Positions 1 to 6,661 of a stretch of 7,465 nucleotides of DNA are shown here, piece by piece; position 1 is the stretch's first letter; every line of letters starts with the position of its first letter. The notes under the pieces are model-generated. The model saw nothing but the letters and a program-made list of their open reading frames with translations, did not search any database and was not told where the DNA came from. The translations under genes were made by a program, and so were the position numbers. Origin of the DNA: Treponema sp. (GTDB taxonomy: Bacteria > Spirochaetota > Spirochaetia > Treponematales > Breznakiellaceae). The DNA lies in NCBI GenBank assembly GCA_031259515.1, contig JAIRLK010000131.1, positions 1-7,465 of the forward strand, given 5' to 3'.

Positions 1-183
1 GCCTTCGGCGTCGACTTATTGGATTCTTCATAACCAATTTACTTTTTGATGTTCGGATCACGCACGGCACGGCATAGCCTTATCAAGTCTCCCCGGCATA
101 GCCGGGGGTTTACGTAAAAAAATTACCGATTAAGCAATTTTTACCGTGCAAACTGCCATCGAACCAACTGCTAGGCCCGCTTT
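1..183. other. gene-free left edge with GC hairpin
   Basis: No supported gene is seen here. A perfect 7-bp stem (CCCCGGC at 91-97, loop ATA, GCCGGGG at 101-107) is flanked by AAGTCT on the left and GTTT on the right. These flanks resemble the edges of the hairpin repeat at 7398-7465, so it may be a shrunken relative. The word GGCATAGCC occurs twice (71-79 and 95-103). A run of seven A at 116-122 would be a T-run in a transcript leaving the oxidoreductase gene at 184, but I find no convincing stem before it, so I do not call a terminator. Confidence 0.5.
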
Positions 184-1251
184 TCACATCGGCGCGGGAC
201 GATCGCAGGAACTCTTGACCGGGTAGTATTGGTCCGATGCGGAAGCCTCGTGCAGGCCGTGCATCACTTCCAGAACATGACTGGTCAGGTCCCCGTTTGC
301 CCGGTGGGGGCGGCCCTCGCCTATGGCCTCCGCCATGTCGGTAATACCCAGGCCCCGGCTGTTTTCGGAATACTTCTTAAGCAGGGGGACCTCCGACCAT
401 GTTTCCGAACGGAACCGCGAAACGGAGACCGGGCCGCCAAAGGTGTTGGGGTCCGGGACGCGGAGGCTGCCTTCTGTCCCGTAGATTTCGATGAAGGGCA
501 GGGTATGAGCATAGACATCAAAGCTCATGATGATGGTTCCTACCGCTCCGCACGAGAAATCCAGGGTCCCCCCTAGGTGGGTGGGAACATCCACAGTGAT
601 AACGCTCCCCTTCCTCGGCTCGCTGGTAATGGTCCGCTCGTCAAAGCCCTTTTTCGCCGAACCGGAAACCCGGACAACAGGCCCCAAAAGACTCACCAGG
701 GCGGTGAGGTAATACGGCCCTATGTCGAACATGGGGCCGCCGCCGTTCTTGTAGAAGAACTCCGGGTTCGGGTGCCAGTGCTCAGGGCCGTGGTTCATCA
801 TAAACGCGGCGGCGGCAACGGGCTTCCCTATCCAGCCGTCATCAAGAAGCTTGCGGCAGGTTTGTATCCCCGCTCCCAGGAAGGTGTCCGGCGCTCCCCC
901 CACCCGTACCGTGCCGGCGGCGGCCTTGAGGACTTCGGCGGCTTCCTCCCGCTTTACGCAGAAGGGTTTTTCATTGTAAACGTGTTTCCCCGCCCTGACC
1001 GCCGCCAGTGCCACCGGATAGTGGTAAGGCGGCGGGGTAATGTTGAGGACTATGTCTACATCGGGACTATTGAGCAGCTCTTCTGTAGTACGGAAGCTCT
1101 TCAATGAATACTCGGCGGCGGCCTGGTCCGCCCGTTCAGGGATAAAGTCGGTTACGGCGGTTACTTTGACCCGGTCCTTAAACATACCGGTAAGGTTTTT
1201 CAGATAGATTCCGCTGATATTACCGATTCCCACTATACCTATACGCTGCAT
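184..1251 (-). CDS. Gfo/Idh/MocA family NAD(P)-dependent oxidoreductase
   Basis: This is a 355-residue cytoplasmic protein of normal family length (about 330-390). The N-terminal Rossmann fold starts at residue 4 with the dinucleotide motif GIVGIGNISG. The family signature EKP is at residues 94-96 (VYNEKPFC), where the lysine usually helps catalysis. The C-terminal half has the second family signature, GGGPMFDIGPYYL (170-182). Here the position normally held by the catalytic histidine of the D-x-G-x-H pattern is Tyr180. Family members oxidise or reduce sugars, inositols and related polyols; the substrate cannot be told from sequence. The ATG at 1251 is preceded by GAGGAG with 6-nt spacing, so the start is secure. 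It lies 86 nt downstream of the DinB-like gene in the same direction and may share its transcript. I see nothing tying it to the hydrogenase operon. Confidence 0.9.
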   Translation of the reverse strand: MQRIGIVGIGNISGIYLKNLTGMFKDRVKVTAVTDFIPERADQAAAEYSLKSFRTTEELLNSPDVDIVLNITPPPYHYPVALAAVRAGKHVYNEKPFCVKREEAAEVLKAAAGTVRVGGAPDTFLGAGIQTCRKLLDDGWIGKPVAAAAFMMNHGPEHWHPNPEFFYKNGGGPMFDIGPYYLTALVSLLGPVVRVSGSAKKGFDERTITSEPRKGSVITVDVPTHLGGTLDFSCGAVGTIIMSFDVYAHTLPFIEIYGTEGSLRVPDPNTFGGPVSVSRFRSETWSEVPLLKKYSENSRGLGITDMAEAIGEGRPHRANGDLTSHVLEVMHGLHEASASDQYYPVKSSCDRPAPM

Positions 1252-1337
1252 TCCTTACTCCTCACTATCAATCTTGCTACGCCATAATTGGCCGGAGGAT
1301 GAACTTCGGCTAACCCGTCCCTAAAACCTTCTTTGCA

Positions 1338-1868
1338 TTAGGATAAAAACTCAACGTTTATTCCCGAATAATCGTTGGCTATGGCCAATGAGTCCAATAT
1401 TTGGGAGATTTGTCCCCGGTGATGGGTTCCATGTACGGTAAGCTGCTGGAGCATAAAAGAGAGCGGAACTGATGGGGGGTTCCCGGCATACCATTCAAGT
1501 TTTACCGGGGCCTTCATGTCGGCGTCCGTGAGAGCGGCGGCAAAATTGACGAACGCATCATCGGCGACCGCTATATCGGCCGTAAGCTGTTTCCACTGGG
1601 CTTCGGAAAGCTTGCCATCGGGAATAACGATGCCCTCCAAAGAGGCAAGGGCTTGTACCGCCGCAACGTTATGGAGAACGGCGGTCTTGAACATCCGCAA
1701 AAAGAAGACGGTTCCCCCCAAGACATGGGTCAGGAGTCCTGAAAGGCTCTTGTAAAAGCTCCCCCGGTCCTTATCCCGTTCCTCATAGGTGAGTTCATTC
1801 AACATTGAAACAACGGTTTGGTTTCCCTCGCGGTTATAGCGGGCAAAAGTCAAAAAAATCTCTTTCAT
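1338..1868 (-). CDS. DinB superfamily protein, putative metal-dependent
   Basis: This 176-residue protein has the length and pattern of the DinB/YfiT-like four-helix-bundle superfamily. The three metal-binding histidines are visible: His48 in GLLTHVLGG, and His146 and His150 in the hallmark VHGTHHRGQ near the C-terminus. Related proteins bind Ni, Zn or Fe; some are thiol-dependent transferases (bacillithiol, mycothiol) and many, like B. subtilis DinB itself, have no known reaction. No signal peptide or membrane segment is visible, so it is likely cytoplasmic. The ATG at 1868 has GAGAGGAG upstream with 7-nt spacing. It begins just downstream of the hydA terminator and hairpin repeat. A -10-like TATTAT lies about 20 nt before the start, but I cannot find a good -35. 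The following gene starts 86 nt after its stop. Confidence 0.88.
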   Translation of the reverse strand: MKEIFLTFARYNREGNQTVVSMLNELTYEERDKDRGSFYKSLSGLLTHVLGGTVFFLRMFKTAVLHNVAAVQALASLEGIVIPDGKLSEAQWKQLTADIAVADDAFVNFAAALTDADMKAPVKLEWYAGNPPSVPLSFMLQQLTVHGTHHRGQISQILDSLAIANDYSGINVEFLS

Positions 1869-1909
1869 CGGGCTGCTCCTCTCATAAACATAATACGGTC
1901 TAACATTAC

Positions 1910-1936
1910 AAAAAAGGAAGGGGGAAGCCTCCCCCT
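1910..1936 (-). terminator. rho-independent terminator of the hyd operon
   Basis: Read on the minus strand, a perfect 7-bp stem AGGGGGA / TCCCCCT with loop GGCT (1936 to 1919) is followed by TTCC and then six T (1915 to 1910). This is a standard intrinsic-terminator layout, about 110 nt after the hydA stop. The stem is also the first hairpin of the repeat copy at 1916-2030, so the terminator appears to be built from the repeat. The copy at 7398-7465 has the same stem but no T-run after it. Confidence 0.75.
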
Positions 1937-2030
1937 ACGCCCGCACAAGGTTGCGGGCTACCCCCTCTGCGGGGCTCTGCCCCGCAACGCCCCGCCGGGA
2001 GGCCAAAGGCCCCCCGGACCCCCCGAAGGT
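1916..2030. repeat. GC-rich multi-hairpin intergenic repeat, copy A
   Basis: This is a stack of hairpins filling most of the hydA-dinB gap. In plus-strand order they are: GGGGGA/TCCCCC (1920-1935); GCCCGCA/TGCGGGC (1939-1958, loop CAAGGT); CCCC/GGGG around TCTGC (1962-1974), which competes with GCGGGGC/GCCCCGC (1969-1985, loop TCT); and a 10-bp stem at 1995-2004 with 2008-2017 (loop AAA). The last stem has one A-C mismatch on the plus strand that becomes a G-U pair in the minus-strand RNA, so it folds fully in the hydA transcript. The first three hairpins match copy B at 7398-7465 in order, spacing and flanking words, but the middle stem has a different sequence. Confidence 0.75.
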
Positions 2031-2045
2031 AAGGTTATTAGATTA

Positions 2046-3812
2046 CTACAGATACAATGGGCGTTCCTCATATTTGGTATGAAGCAGTTCATGGGCTTTG
2101 TGGCCGTTAGGCTCACCCAGAAATTCGTCGTAGACCTGGGTGATGCAAGGGTTCTGGTGGGAACAGCGCAAGGCCGATTTCTCGTCATCCGTGTAGAGAC
2201 CGGCGGTGCGCTTGGCCCGGACTTCATCGGTACAACCGTAGGGCTGTCCGCCGCCGCCTATACATCCGCCCCGGCAGGCCATGACCTCCACAAAGTGATA
2301 GGGGGTATCCTGCCCCGAATCCCGGGCGGAACGGATATTGTCCAACACTGCGGCAATGTTGCCCATCTGATGCGCCACAGCAATGCGGATCTTGATGCCG
2401 TTGTTAAAGTCCACCTCCGCTTCCTTAACCCCATCAAGGCCCCGGACCGGCAGGAAGTTCACGTTCCCCAGTTCTTTCTTGGTTACCAGGAAGTAGGCGC
2501 TCCGGACGGCAGCTTCCATGACCCCGCCGGTAACGCCGAAAATCGTACCCGCGCCCGTGTAGGGACCCAGAGGACTGTCAGCGTCTTCTTCCGGCAGGGT
2601 CAGGATGTCTATGCCGGACTGCTTGATCATCCGGGCCAGTTCCCGGGTGGTAAGAACTATATCCACATCATACCCGTGGCCCGCGCTCTTCATGTCGCTG
2701 TTCCGCTTGGTTTCCCACTTCTTGGCGGTACAGGGCATGATCGACACGGAGTAGACCTTATCGGGGTTTATCCCCGCCTTGTCCGCCCAATATGCCTTGA
2801 TCATAGCCCCCATCATCTGCTGGGGAGATTTAGCGGTAGAGAAGTTGGGGATCATATCATTGTAGTATTTCTCCATATAATCGACCCAGGCGGGACAGCA
2901 ACTCGTGATAAGGGGGATGTTCGGGGAAACCGTATTGCTCCCTGCGGCATCCACCAGGCGCTTCACCAGTTCAGTCCCCTCTTCCATGATGGTAAGGTCT
3001 GCGGAAAAATTCGTGTCGAATACGGTCTTGAAACCCAAGCGCCGCAGGGCGGCGTAGAGCCGCCTGGTTACCAGCGCCCCAGGCTCCAGGCCGAATTCTT
3101 CCGCCAGAGCGACCCGGACCGCCGGGGCGATCTGAACCACCGGGTGAAGATCGGGGTTTTGCAAGGCGGACCAGACCCGGGCGGTATCATCCCGCTCGTA
3201 GATGGCGCCTACCGGACAATGGGCCGCGCATTGACCGCACTTGATGCAGGGGCTTTCCCCCAGCGGCGTGTCCGCGGCGGAGGCGATGCGGCCTTTGATG
3301 CCCCGGCCCAGAAACTCCAGGGCCCAGACGTTCTGCATCTCCTGGCAGACCTTGACGCACCGTCCGCAGCGTATACATTTTTCAGGGTTAAGGACTATAG
3401 CCGGATTGGTGTCGTCTATAGGCAGACCGTTGAGCACCTTTCTGTAAGGACTCTTCCGTATGCCGAATTCAGCCGCCAGGGCCTGAAGCTCGCAACTGCC
3501 GTTCCGGGGGCACTGGAGGCAGTCGTTGGGGTGGTTGGAAAGGATAAGGTCCAACACGGTACGGCGCACGGTGATGATCTCTGCGTCGTGGGTGATAACG
3601 CTCATACCCTCCGCTACCGGGGTGGTACAAGCCCTGACCATCTTGGGGGAACCTTCCATCCGGACTATGCAGATCCCGCAGGAAGCCCAGGGAGGCAGGT
3701 CCGGGTTATAACAAAGGGTGGGAATTCTAACGTTGACTTTCCTGGCCGCCGTCAGAATCGAAGTCCCCTCCTCCACTTCAAGGGGTATGCCGTTTATTTT
3801 CAGATTAACCAT
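2046..3812 (-). CDS. hydA: [FeFe]-hydrogenase catalytic subunit HydA (HndD-like)
   Basis: This 588-residue subunit interconverts protons and H2 at the H-cluster in the cytoplasm. Domains in order: plant-type [2Fe-2S] ferredoxin domain (Cys34, 45, 48, 62); His-ligated [4Fe-4S] (His94, Cys98, 101, 107); two-cluster ferredoxin domain (Cys146, 149, 152, 156 and Cys189, 192, 195, 199); then the H-cluster domain. L1 is TSCCPAW (303-309), with Cys305 as the expected proton shuttle and Cys306 as cluster ligand. L2 is MPCTAKKWE (359-367, Cys361). L3 is MACRGGCIGGGGQP (511-524, Cys513 and Cys517). The C-terminal small-subunit-like segment is present (SHQNPCI at 551-557, GHKAHELLH at 570-578). Length matches HndD-type subunits; the extra C-terminal [2Fe-2S] extension of longer HydA proteins such as that of Thermotoga is absent. 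The start at 3812 has GAGAGGAG with 5-nt spacing. The gap from the hydB stop is 30 nt, and it is the last gene of the operon. An intact active-site set argues for a true enzyme, not a sensory homologue. Confidence 0.97.
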   Translation of the reverse strand: MVNLKINGIPLEVEEGTSILTAARKVNVRIPTLCYNPDLPPWASCGICIVRMEGSPKMVRACTTPVAEGMSVITHDAEIITVRRTVLDLILSNHPNDCLQCPRNGSCELQALAAEFGIRKSPYRKVLNGLPIDDTNPAIVLNPEKCIRCGRCVKVCQEMQNVWALEFLGRGIKGRIASAADTPLGESPCIKCGQCAAHCPVGAIYERDDTARVWSALQNPDLHPVVQIAPAVRVALAEEFGLEPGALVTRRLYAALRRLGFKTVFDTNFSADLTIMEEGTELVKRLVDAAGSNTVSPNIPLITSCCPAWVDYMEKYYNDMIPNFSTAKSPQQMMGAMIKAYWADKAGINPDKVYSVSIMPCTAKKWETKRNSDMKSAGHGYDVDIVLTTRELARMIKQSGIDILTLPEEDADSPLGPYTGAGTIFGVTGGVMEAAVRSAYFLVTKKELGNVNFLPVRGLDGVKEAEVDFNNGIKIRIAVAHQMGNIAAVLDNIRSARDSGQDTPYHFVEVMACRGGCIGGGGQPYGCTDEVRAKRTAGLYTDDEKSALRCSHQNPCITQVYDEFLGEPNGHKAHELLHTKYEERPLYL

Positions 3813-3842
3813 GATTTCTCCTCTCTTGGAAATAGGCCCGGA

Positions 3843-5633
3843 TTAATTCTTGCTGATAGCGCTGAACTTACAGTTCTTAAAGCACTCACCGCATTTGATG
3901 CACTTGGACTGGTCGATGACATGGGGCTGCCGCTTGTCCCCGGAAATGCAGTTAACCGGGCAACGCCGGGCGCAGAGCCCGCAGCCTATACACTTATCCG
4001 CCAAGATCTCGTACCTGACCAGATGCTTACACTTGCCGGCCCGGCACTTCCGGTCCCTGATGTGTTCCAGGTATTCCTGCCGGAAATTCTTCAGCGTAGA
4101 CAGGGTGGGGTTCGCCGCCGAGCCGCCGAGCATACAGAGGCTGGCTTTAGTCATGGCCTTGCCTATGTCATTGAGCTTGTCCAGGTCCGATTCTTCCCCG
4201 CTGCCCCGGGCGATCTTTTCCAGGATGTTGAGGATCTGGGTGGTACCGATACGACAGGGGGAACATTTGCCGCAGGATTCGTCCACACAGAAGTCCATGT
4301 AGAACCGGGCCACGTCCACCACGCAGTCATCCTCGTCCATGACGATCATGCCGCCTGAACCCATCATGCTTCCCATGGCGGTAAGGCTTTCGTAATCTAT
4401 GGGAGTATCCAGGACACTTTCGGTCAGAATACCCCCCGACGGACCGCCGGTCTGGACGCCTTTGAATTTCTTCTTGTCCTTGATGCCGCCGCCTATCTCG
4501 AAGATGATCTCCCGCAGGGTGGTACCCATGGGGACCTCTACAAGACCTGAGTTCTTCACCTTGCCGGTAAGAGCGAACACCTTGGTACCCTTGGATTTTT
4601 CCGTGCCGATCCGGGCAAGCCACGCGCCACCCTTGGCGGTGATGACCGGAACATTCGCCAGGGTTTCTACGTTGTTGATGATGGTAGGCCGCTGCCAGAG
4701 CCCTTTGTTCGCCGGGAAGGGCGGCTTGGGAACCGGCATACCCCGGTTGCCTTCCACGGACTTGATGAGGGCCGTCTCTTCGCCGCAGACAAAGGCCCCC
4801 GCGCCCAGGCGTATCTCGATATCAAAGTCGAAGCCCGAACCCAGGATATTCGTGCCCAACAGCCCGTAGCCCCGTGCCTGATCCAGGGCTATGCGTAGCC
4901 GGTCTATGGCCAGGGGATATTCCGCCCGGATGTATACATACCCCAGGTGAGCGCCTATGGCCTTGCCGGCGGTGATCATCCCCTCTATGATCGAATGGGG
5001 ATCCCCCTCTATGGTGGACCGGTCCATATAGGCTCCGGGGTCCCCTTCGTCAGCGTTACAGATCACATACTTGACGTCGCCCTGGGCTTTGCGGGCCAGA
5101 TCCCATTTAAGCCAGGTAGGGAAGCCCGCGCCGCCCCGGCCCCGGAGTCCGGAGATCTTCATTTCCTCAATGAGATGTTCGGGGGTCCAGTCAAAAAGGA
5201 CCTTTTCCAGGCCCTGATACCCTTCCCGGGCTATGTATTCATCTATGCTTTCCGGGTTGATGACGCCGCAGTTCCGTAGCACCACCCGAAACTGCTTGTG
5301 GTAGAATTCAATATCTTCTATCGCGGTAGTTTTCTTTTTTGCCTCGTCCTGCTTGTAAAGGAGCCGGGGAACCTCACGGCCTTTCAGGATCTGCTCGGCG
5401 ATGATTTCCGCGGCGTCGCCGGGCTTAACATCCACATAGAAGGATTCTTCCGGGAGCACCTTGACGATGGGACCCCGCTCACAGAACCCGAAGCATCCGG
5501 TTTTAACGATCTGAACCTGATCCTTAACCCCCAGCTTTTCAGCTTCGGCAATGAGCCGGGAGTAAATCTCGTCCCCCTTGTTGGATTCGCAGGCAGTACC
5601 GCCGCAGGTAAGTATATAGTGGTTATATGCCAT
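3843..5633 (-). CDS. hydB: hydrogenase flavoprotein subunit HydB (NuoF/HndC-like)
   Basis: This 596-residue subunit binds FMN and NAD(P)(H) and is the proposed site of electron bifurcation in HydABC enzymes. An N-terminal thioredoxin-like [2Fe-2S] domain (residues 1-90) carries Cys10, 15, 47 and 51. The NuoF core has the glycine-rich FMN/NADH loop GLRGRGGAGFP (162-172), NADEGDPGAY (193-202) and GAGAFVCGEETALI (277-290), then an SLBB-like stretch (about 349-385). The NuoF [4Fe-4S] site is ESCGKCSPC with Cys454, 457, 460 and distal Cys500. A C-terminal two-[4Fe-4S] ferredoxin domain, absent from complex I NuoF, has Cys548, 551, 554, 558 and Cys578, 581, 584, 588. Between them, Cys530, Cys535 and His537 form a further possible metal site. 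The ATG at 5633 follows a GGGGG run at 5640-5644 with 6-nt spacing. That run sits between the upstream stop and this start, 14 nt apart, so translational coupling is likely. Confidence 0.97.
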   Translation of the reverse strand: MAYNHYILTCGGTACESNKGDEIYSRLIAEAEKLGVKDQVQIVKTGCFGFCERGPIVKVLPEESFYVDVKPGDAAEIIAEQILKGREVPRLLYKQDEAKKKTTAIEDIEFYHKQFRVVLRNCGVINPESIDEYIAREGYQGLEKVLFDWTPEHLIEEMKISGLRGRGGAGFPTWLKWDLARKAQGDVKYVICNADEGDPGAYMDRSTIEGDPHSIIEGMITAGKAIGAHLGYVYIRAEYPLAIDRLRIALDQARGYGLLGTNILGSGFDFDIEIRLGAGAFVCGEETALIKSVEGNRGMPVPKPPFPANKGLWQRPTIINNVETLANVPVITAKGGAWLARIGTEKSKGTKVFALTGKVKNSGLVEVPMGTTLREIIFEIGGGIKDKKKFKGVQTGGPSGGILTESVLDTPIDYESLTAMGSMMGSGGMIVMDEDDCVVDVARFYMDFCVDESCGKCSPCRIGTTQILNILEKIARGSGEESDLDKLNDIGKAMTKASLCMLGGSAANPTLSTLKNFRQEYLEHIRDRKCRAGKCKHLVRYEILADKCIGCGLCARRCPVNCISGDKRQPHVIDQSKCIKCGECFKNCKFSAISKN

Positions 5634-5639
5634 GACGTA

Positions 5640-5644
5640 CCCCC
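5640..5644 (-). promoter_or_regulatory. G-run ribosome binding site of hydB
   Basis: Read on the minus strand, GGGGG precedes the hydB ATG by 6 nt and begins 3 nt after the stop codon of the upstream gene. It can pair with the CCUCC core of 16S rRNA with one G-U pair. The same GGGGG word precedes hydC and the GHKL ATPase gene, while hydA and the HndB-like gene have classical GGAG-type sites. Confidence 0.55.
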
Positions 5645-5647
5645 GGG

Positions 5648-6040
5648 TTATCCGACAATATCGGCGGAAGGCCGATCCAGGATATGATTATCCAGCAGTT
5701 CCCGGCCCACAATATGCCGGGTGATGATTTCCCGGGCAACGGCGGCATCAACCCTCCCGTAGATGACCCGCGGCATACCGGGAACGATCACCTCGACCGT
5801 GGGCTCCGAATGGCAGAGCCCCATGCATCCGGTCTGCCGGATCAGCACGCTGTCCACCAGTTTTTCCGAATCCAGGGCGCTGATAAAGGTATCCAGCGTT
5901 ACCTTTGCGCCCGCAGCGATACCGCAGGTACCCATCCCCACGATAACCTGAATTTCCTTCCCTTCGGCGTCTCGTTTACGAAGGTCGTTTTTTTTAGAAT
6001 CCCTAAGTTTCCTCAGGTCTTCCAGACTCATCTTTGCCAT
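5648..6040 (-). CDS. hndB: HndB-like thioredoxin-fold hydrogenase accessory subunit
   Basis: This 130-residue protein resembles the HndB/HydD small proteins of Hnd-type hydrogenase operons and has a thioredoxin-like ferredoxin fold (about residues 29-120). Only three of the four cysteines usual for a thioredoxin-like [2Fe-2S] cluster are seen: Cys39 in VGMGTCGIAAGA, and Cys72 and Cys76 in TGCMGLC. The position five after Cys39, where the second ligand would be, is Gly44. To my memory the GTCGIAAGA form is common in this family, so this is likely a family trait and cluster binding is uncertain. The N-terminus (MAKMSLEDLRKLRDSKK) is charged and helical. I chose the ATG at 6040 because GAGGAGAGG ends only 3 nt before it. 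An ATG at 6058 would extend the protein by six residues but would put this ribosome binding site inside the gene. The gap from the upstream gene is 22 nt. The role is probably electron transfer or complex assembly. Confidence 0.88.
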   Translation of the reverse strand: MAKMSLEDLRKLRDSKKNDLRKRDAEGKEIQVIVGMGTCGIAAGAKVTLDTFISALDSEKLVDSVLIRQTGCMGLCHSEPTVEVIVPGMPRVIYGRVDAAVAREIITRHIVGRELLDNHILDRPSADIVG

Positions 6041-6043
6041 TTT

Positions 6044-6054
6044 CCTCTCCTCTC
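6044..6054 (-). promoter_or_regulatory. ribosome binding site deciding the HndB-like start
   Basis: Minus strand GAGAGGAGAGG lies directly upstream of the ATG at 6040. It sits inside the reading frame that would start at 6058 and therefore favours 6040 as the true start. Confidence 0.65.
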
Positions 6055-6062
6055 TCATGTAT

Positions 6063-6638
6063 TCACTTTTCTTCTGAACCGTCTTCCTCTGAGTTATCTT
6101 CTTCTATCGAACGAAGGTACTGATCCATCAAGACCAGAGAACCAGCGTCTTCCAGGTCTCCCAGCGCATTAATTAACTCGGACTTACAAACTTTATAATG
6201 AACATGCCGTGCCCCGTTTTCCAGAGAACGGCATACCAGCACCTCCTGGGGCCCGGCAAAAAGCAAGACAGTCCTGAACATCCCGGACAATTCCCCTACC
6301 GGCGGGGTATCCACGTTGGCCATGTCGAACCAGGCGCTGATCGTGGTTCCCTGGTTTTTTTGGGACTGCAAAGCCCAGCCGCCCCCTGACTGGAGGGCGG
6401 TTTGGATCATGAAAGGGATGCCCAGTCCGACTTTACGATGAGGATGTTTGATCCCGTCGGTTATGAAAGGATCTTTAGCCCGTTCAATGTCGTCCTGGTC
6501 CATACCCTTGCCGTTATCCCTGACGGTAAAGCGGAATTCCGTATCCGTTTCCCGGACCTCCAATTCCACACGGGCTGCCCCTGACTCCGCCGCGTTTTGG
6601 GTAATATCGGTAACAAGATCGCAAAGGGTAAAATGCAC
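6063..6638 (-). CDS. stand-alone GHKL (HATPase_c) ATPase in hyd operon
   Basis: This 191-residue protein (from GTG at 6638) has an ATP-binding Bergerat fold like the catalytic domain of sensor kinases. The N-box is DITQNAAESGA (11-21, Asn15), the G1 box DNGKGM (41-46), the G2 box KVGLGIPF (69-76), and QGTTI (96-100) closes the pocket. The ATP site therefore looks intact. There is no dimerisation/phosphoacceptor histidine domain, no sensor domain and no membrane segment, so it is not a complete histidine kinase. A C-terminal segment of about 75 residues (from MFRTVLLFAGP, 120-130) of unknown fold ends in an acidic tail (EEDNSEEDGSEEK). The frame is open further upstream, but that part overlaps the end of hydC. 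GTG at 6638 has GGGGG at 6643-6647 and lies 23 nt after the hydC stop; a CTG overlapping that stop (6665) is an alternative. Homologous HATPase genes recur in this place in other hydrogenase operons, but the role is unknown to me. Regulation, assembly or an anti-sigma-like function are guesses. Confidence 0.85.
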   Translation of the reverse strand: MHFTLCDLVTDITQNAAESGAARVELEVRETDTEFRFTVRDNGKGMDQDDIERAKDPFITDGIKHPHRKVGLGIPFMIQTALQSGGGWALQSQKNQGTTISAWFDMANVDTPPVGELSGMFRTVLLFAGPQEVLVCRSLENGARHVHYKVCKSELINALGDLEDAGSLVLMDQYLRSIEEDNSEEDGSEEK

Positions 6639-6642
6639 GATG

Positions 6643-6647
6643 CCCCC
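6643..6647 (-). promoter_or_regulatory. ribosome binding site supporting a GTG start
   Basis: Minus strand GGGGG stands 4 nt before GTG at 6638. The upstream open frame has no other in-frame ATG or GTG with a ribosome binding site outside the hydC coding region. This makes GTG the best start for the GHKL ATPase. Confidence 0.5.
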
Positions 6648-6661
6648 GGATGCAGTGACGA

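Noticed and set aside
1..33. Short frames at the left edge (plus strand ending in TAA at 31-33; minus strand from ATG at 31 to the edge)
   Set aside because: Each is about ten codons with no ribosome binding site or recognisable sequence, so neither can be called a partial gene.
1291..1310. Hairpin (GCCGGAG / CTTCGGC) between the DinB-like and oxidoreductase genes
   Set aside because: It carries a mismatch in the minus-strand RNA and no T-run follows, so it does not qualify as a terminator.
1910..2030. CRISPR array or tandem repeat reading of the GC-rich hairpins
   Set aside because: The units are distinct hairpins and not regularly spaced identical repeats with spacers.
2046..3812. HydA as a sensory hydrogenase homologue
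   Set aside because: The proton-shuttle Cys305, all four H-cluster ligands and the bifurcating partner subunits are present, and there is no PAS or kinase-linked domain in the protein.
1818..4358. 846-codon open frame on the plus strand, antisense to hydA and much of hydB
   Set aside because: Its product is low-complexity-like with no recognisable domain, while the opposite strand encodes two enzymes with every catalytic motif intact. Such antisense frames are expected from the codon use of GC-rich genes.
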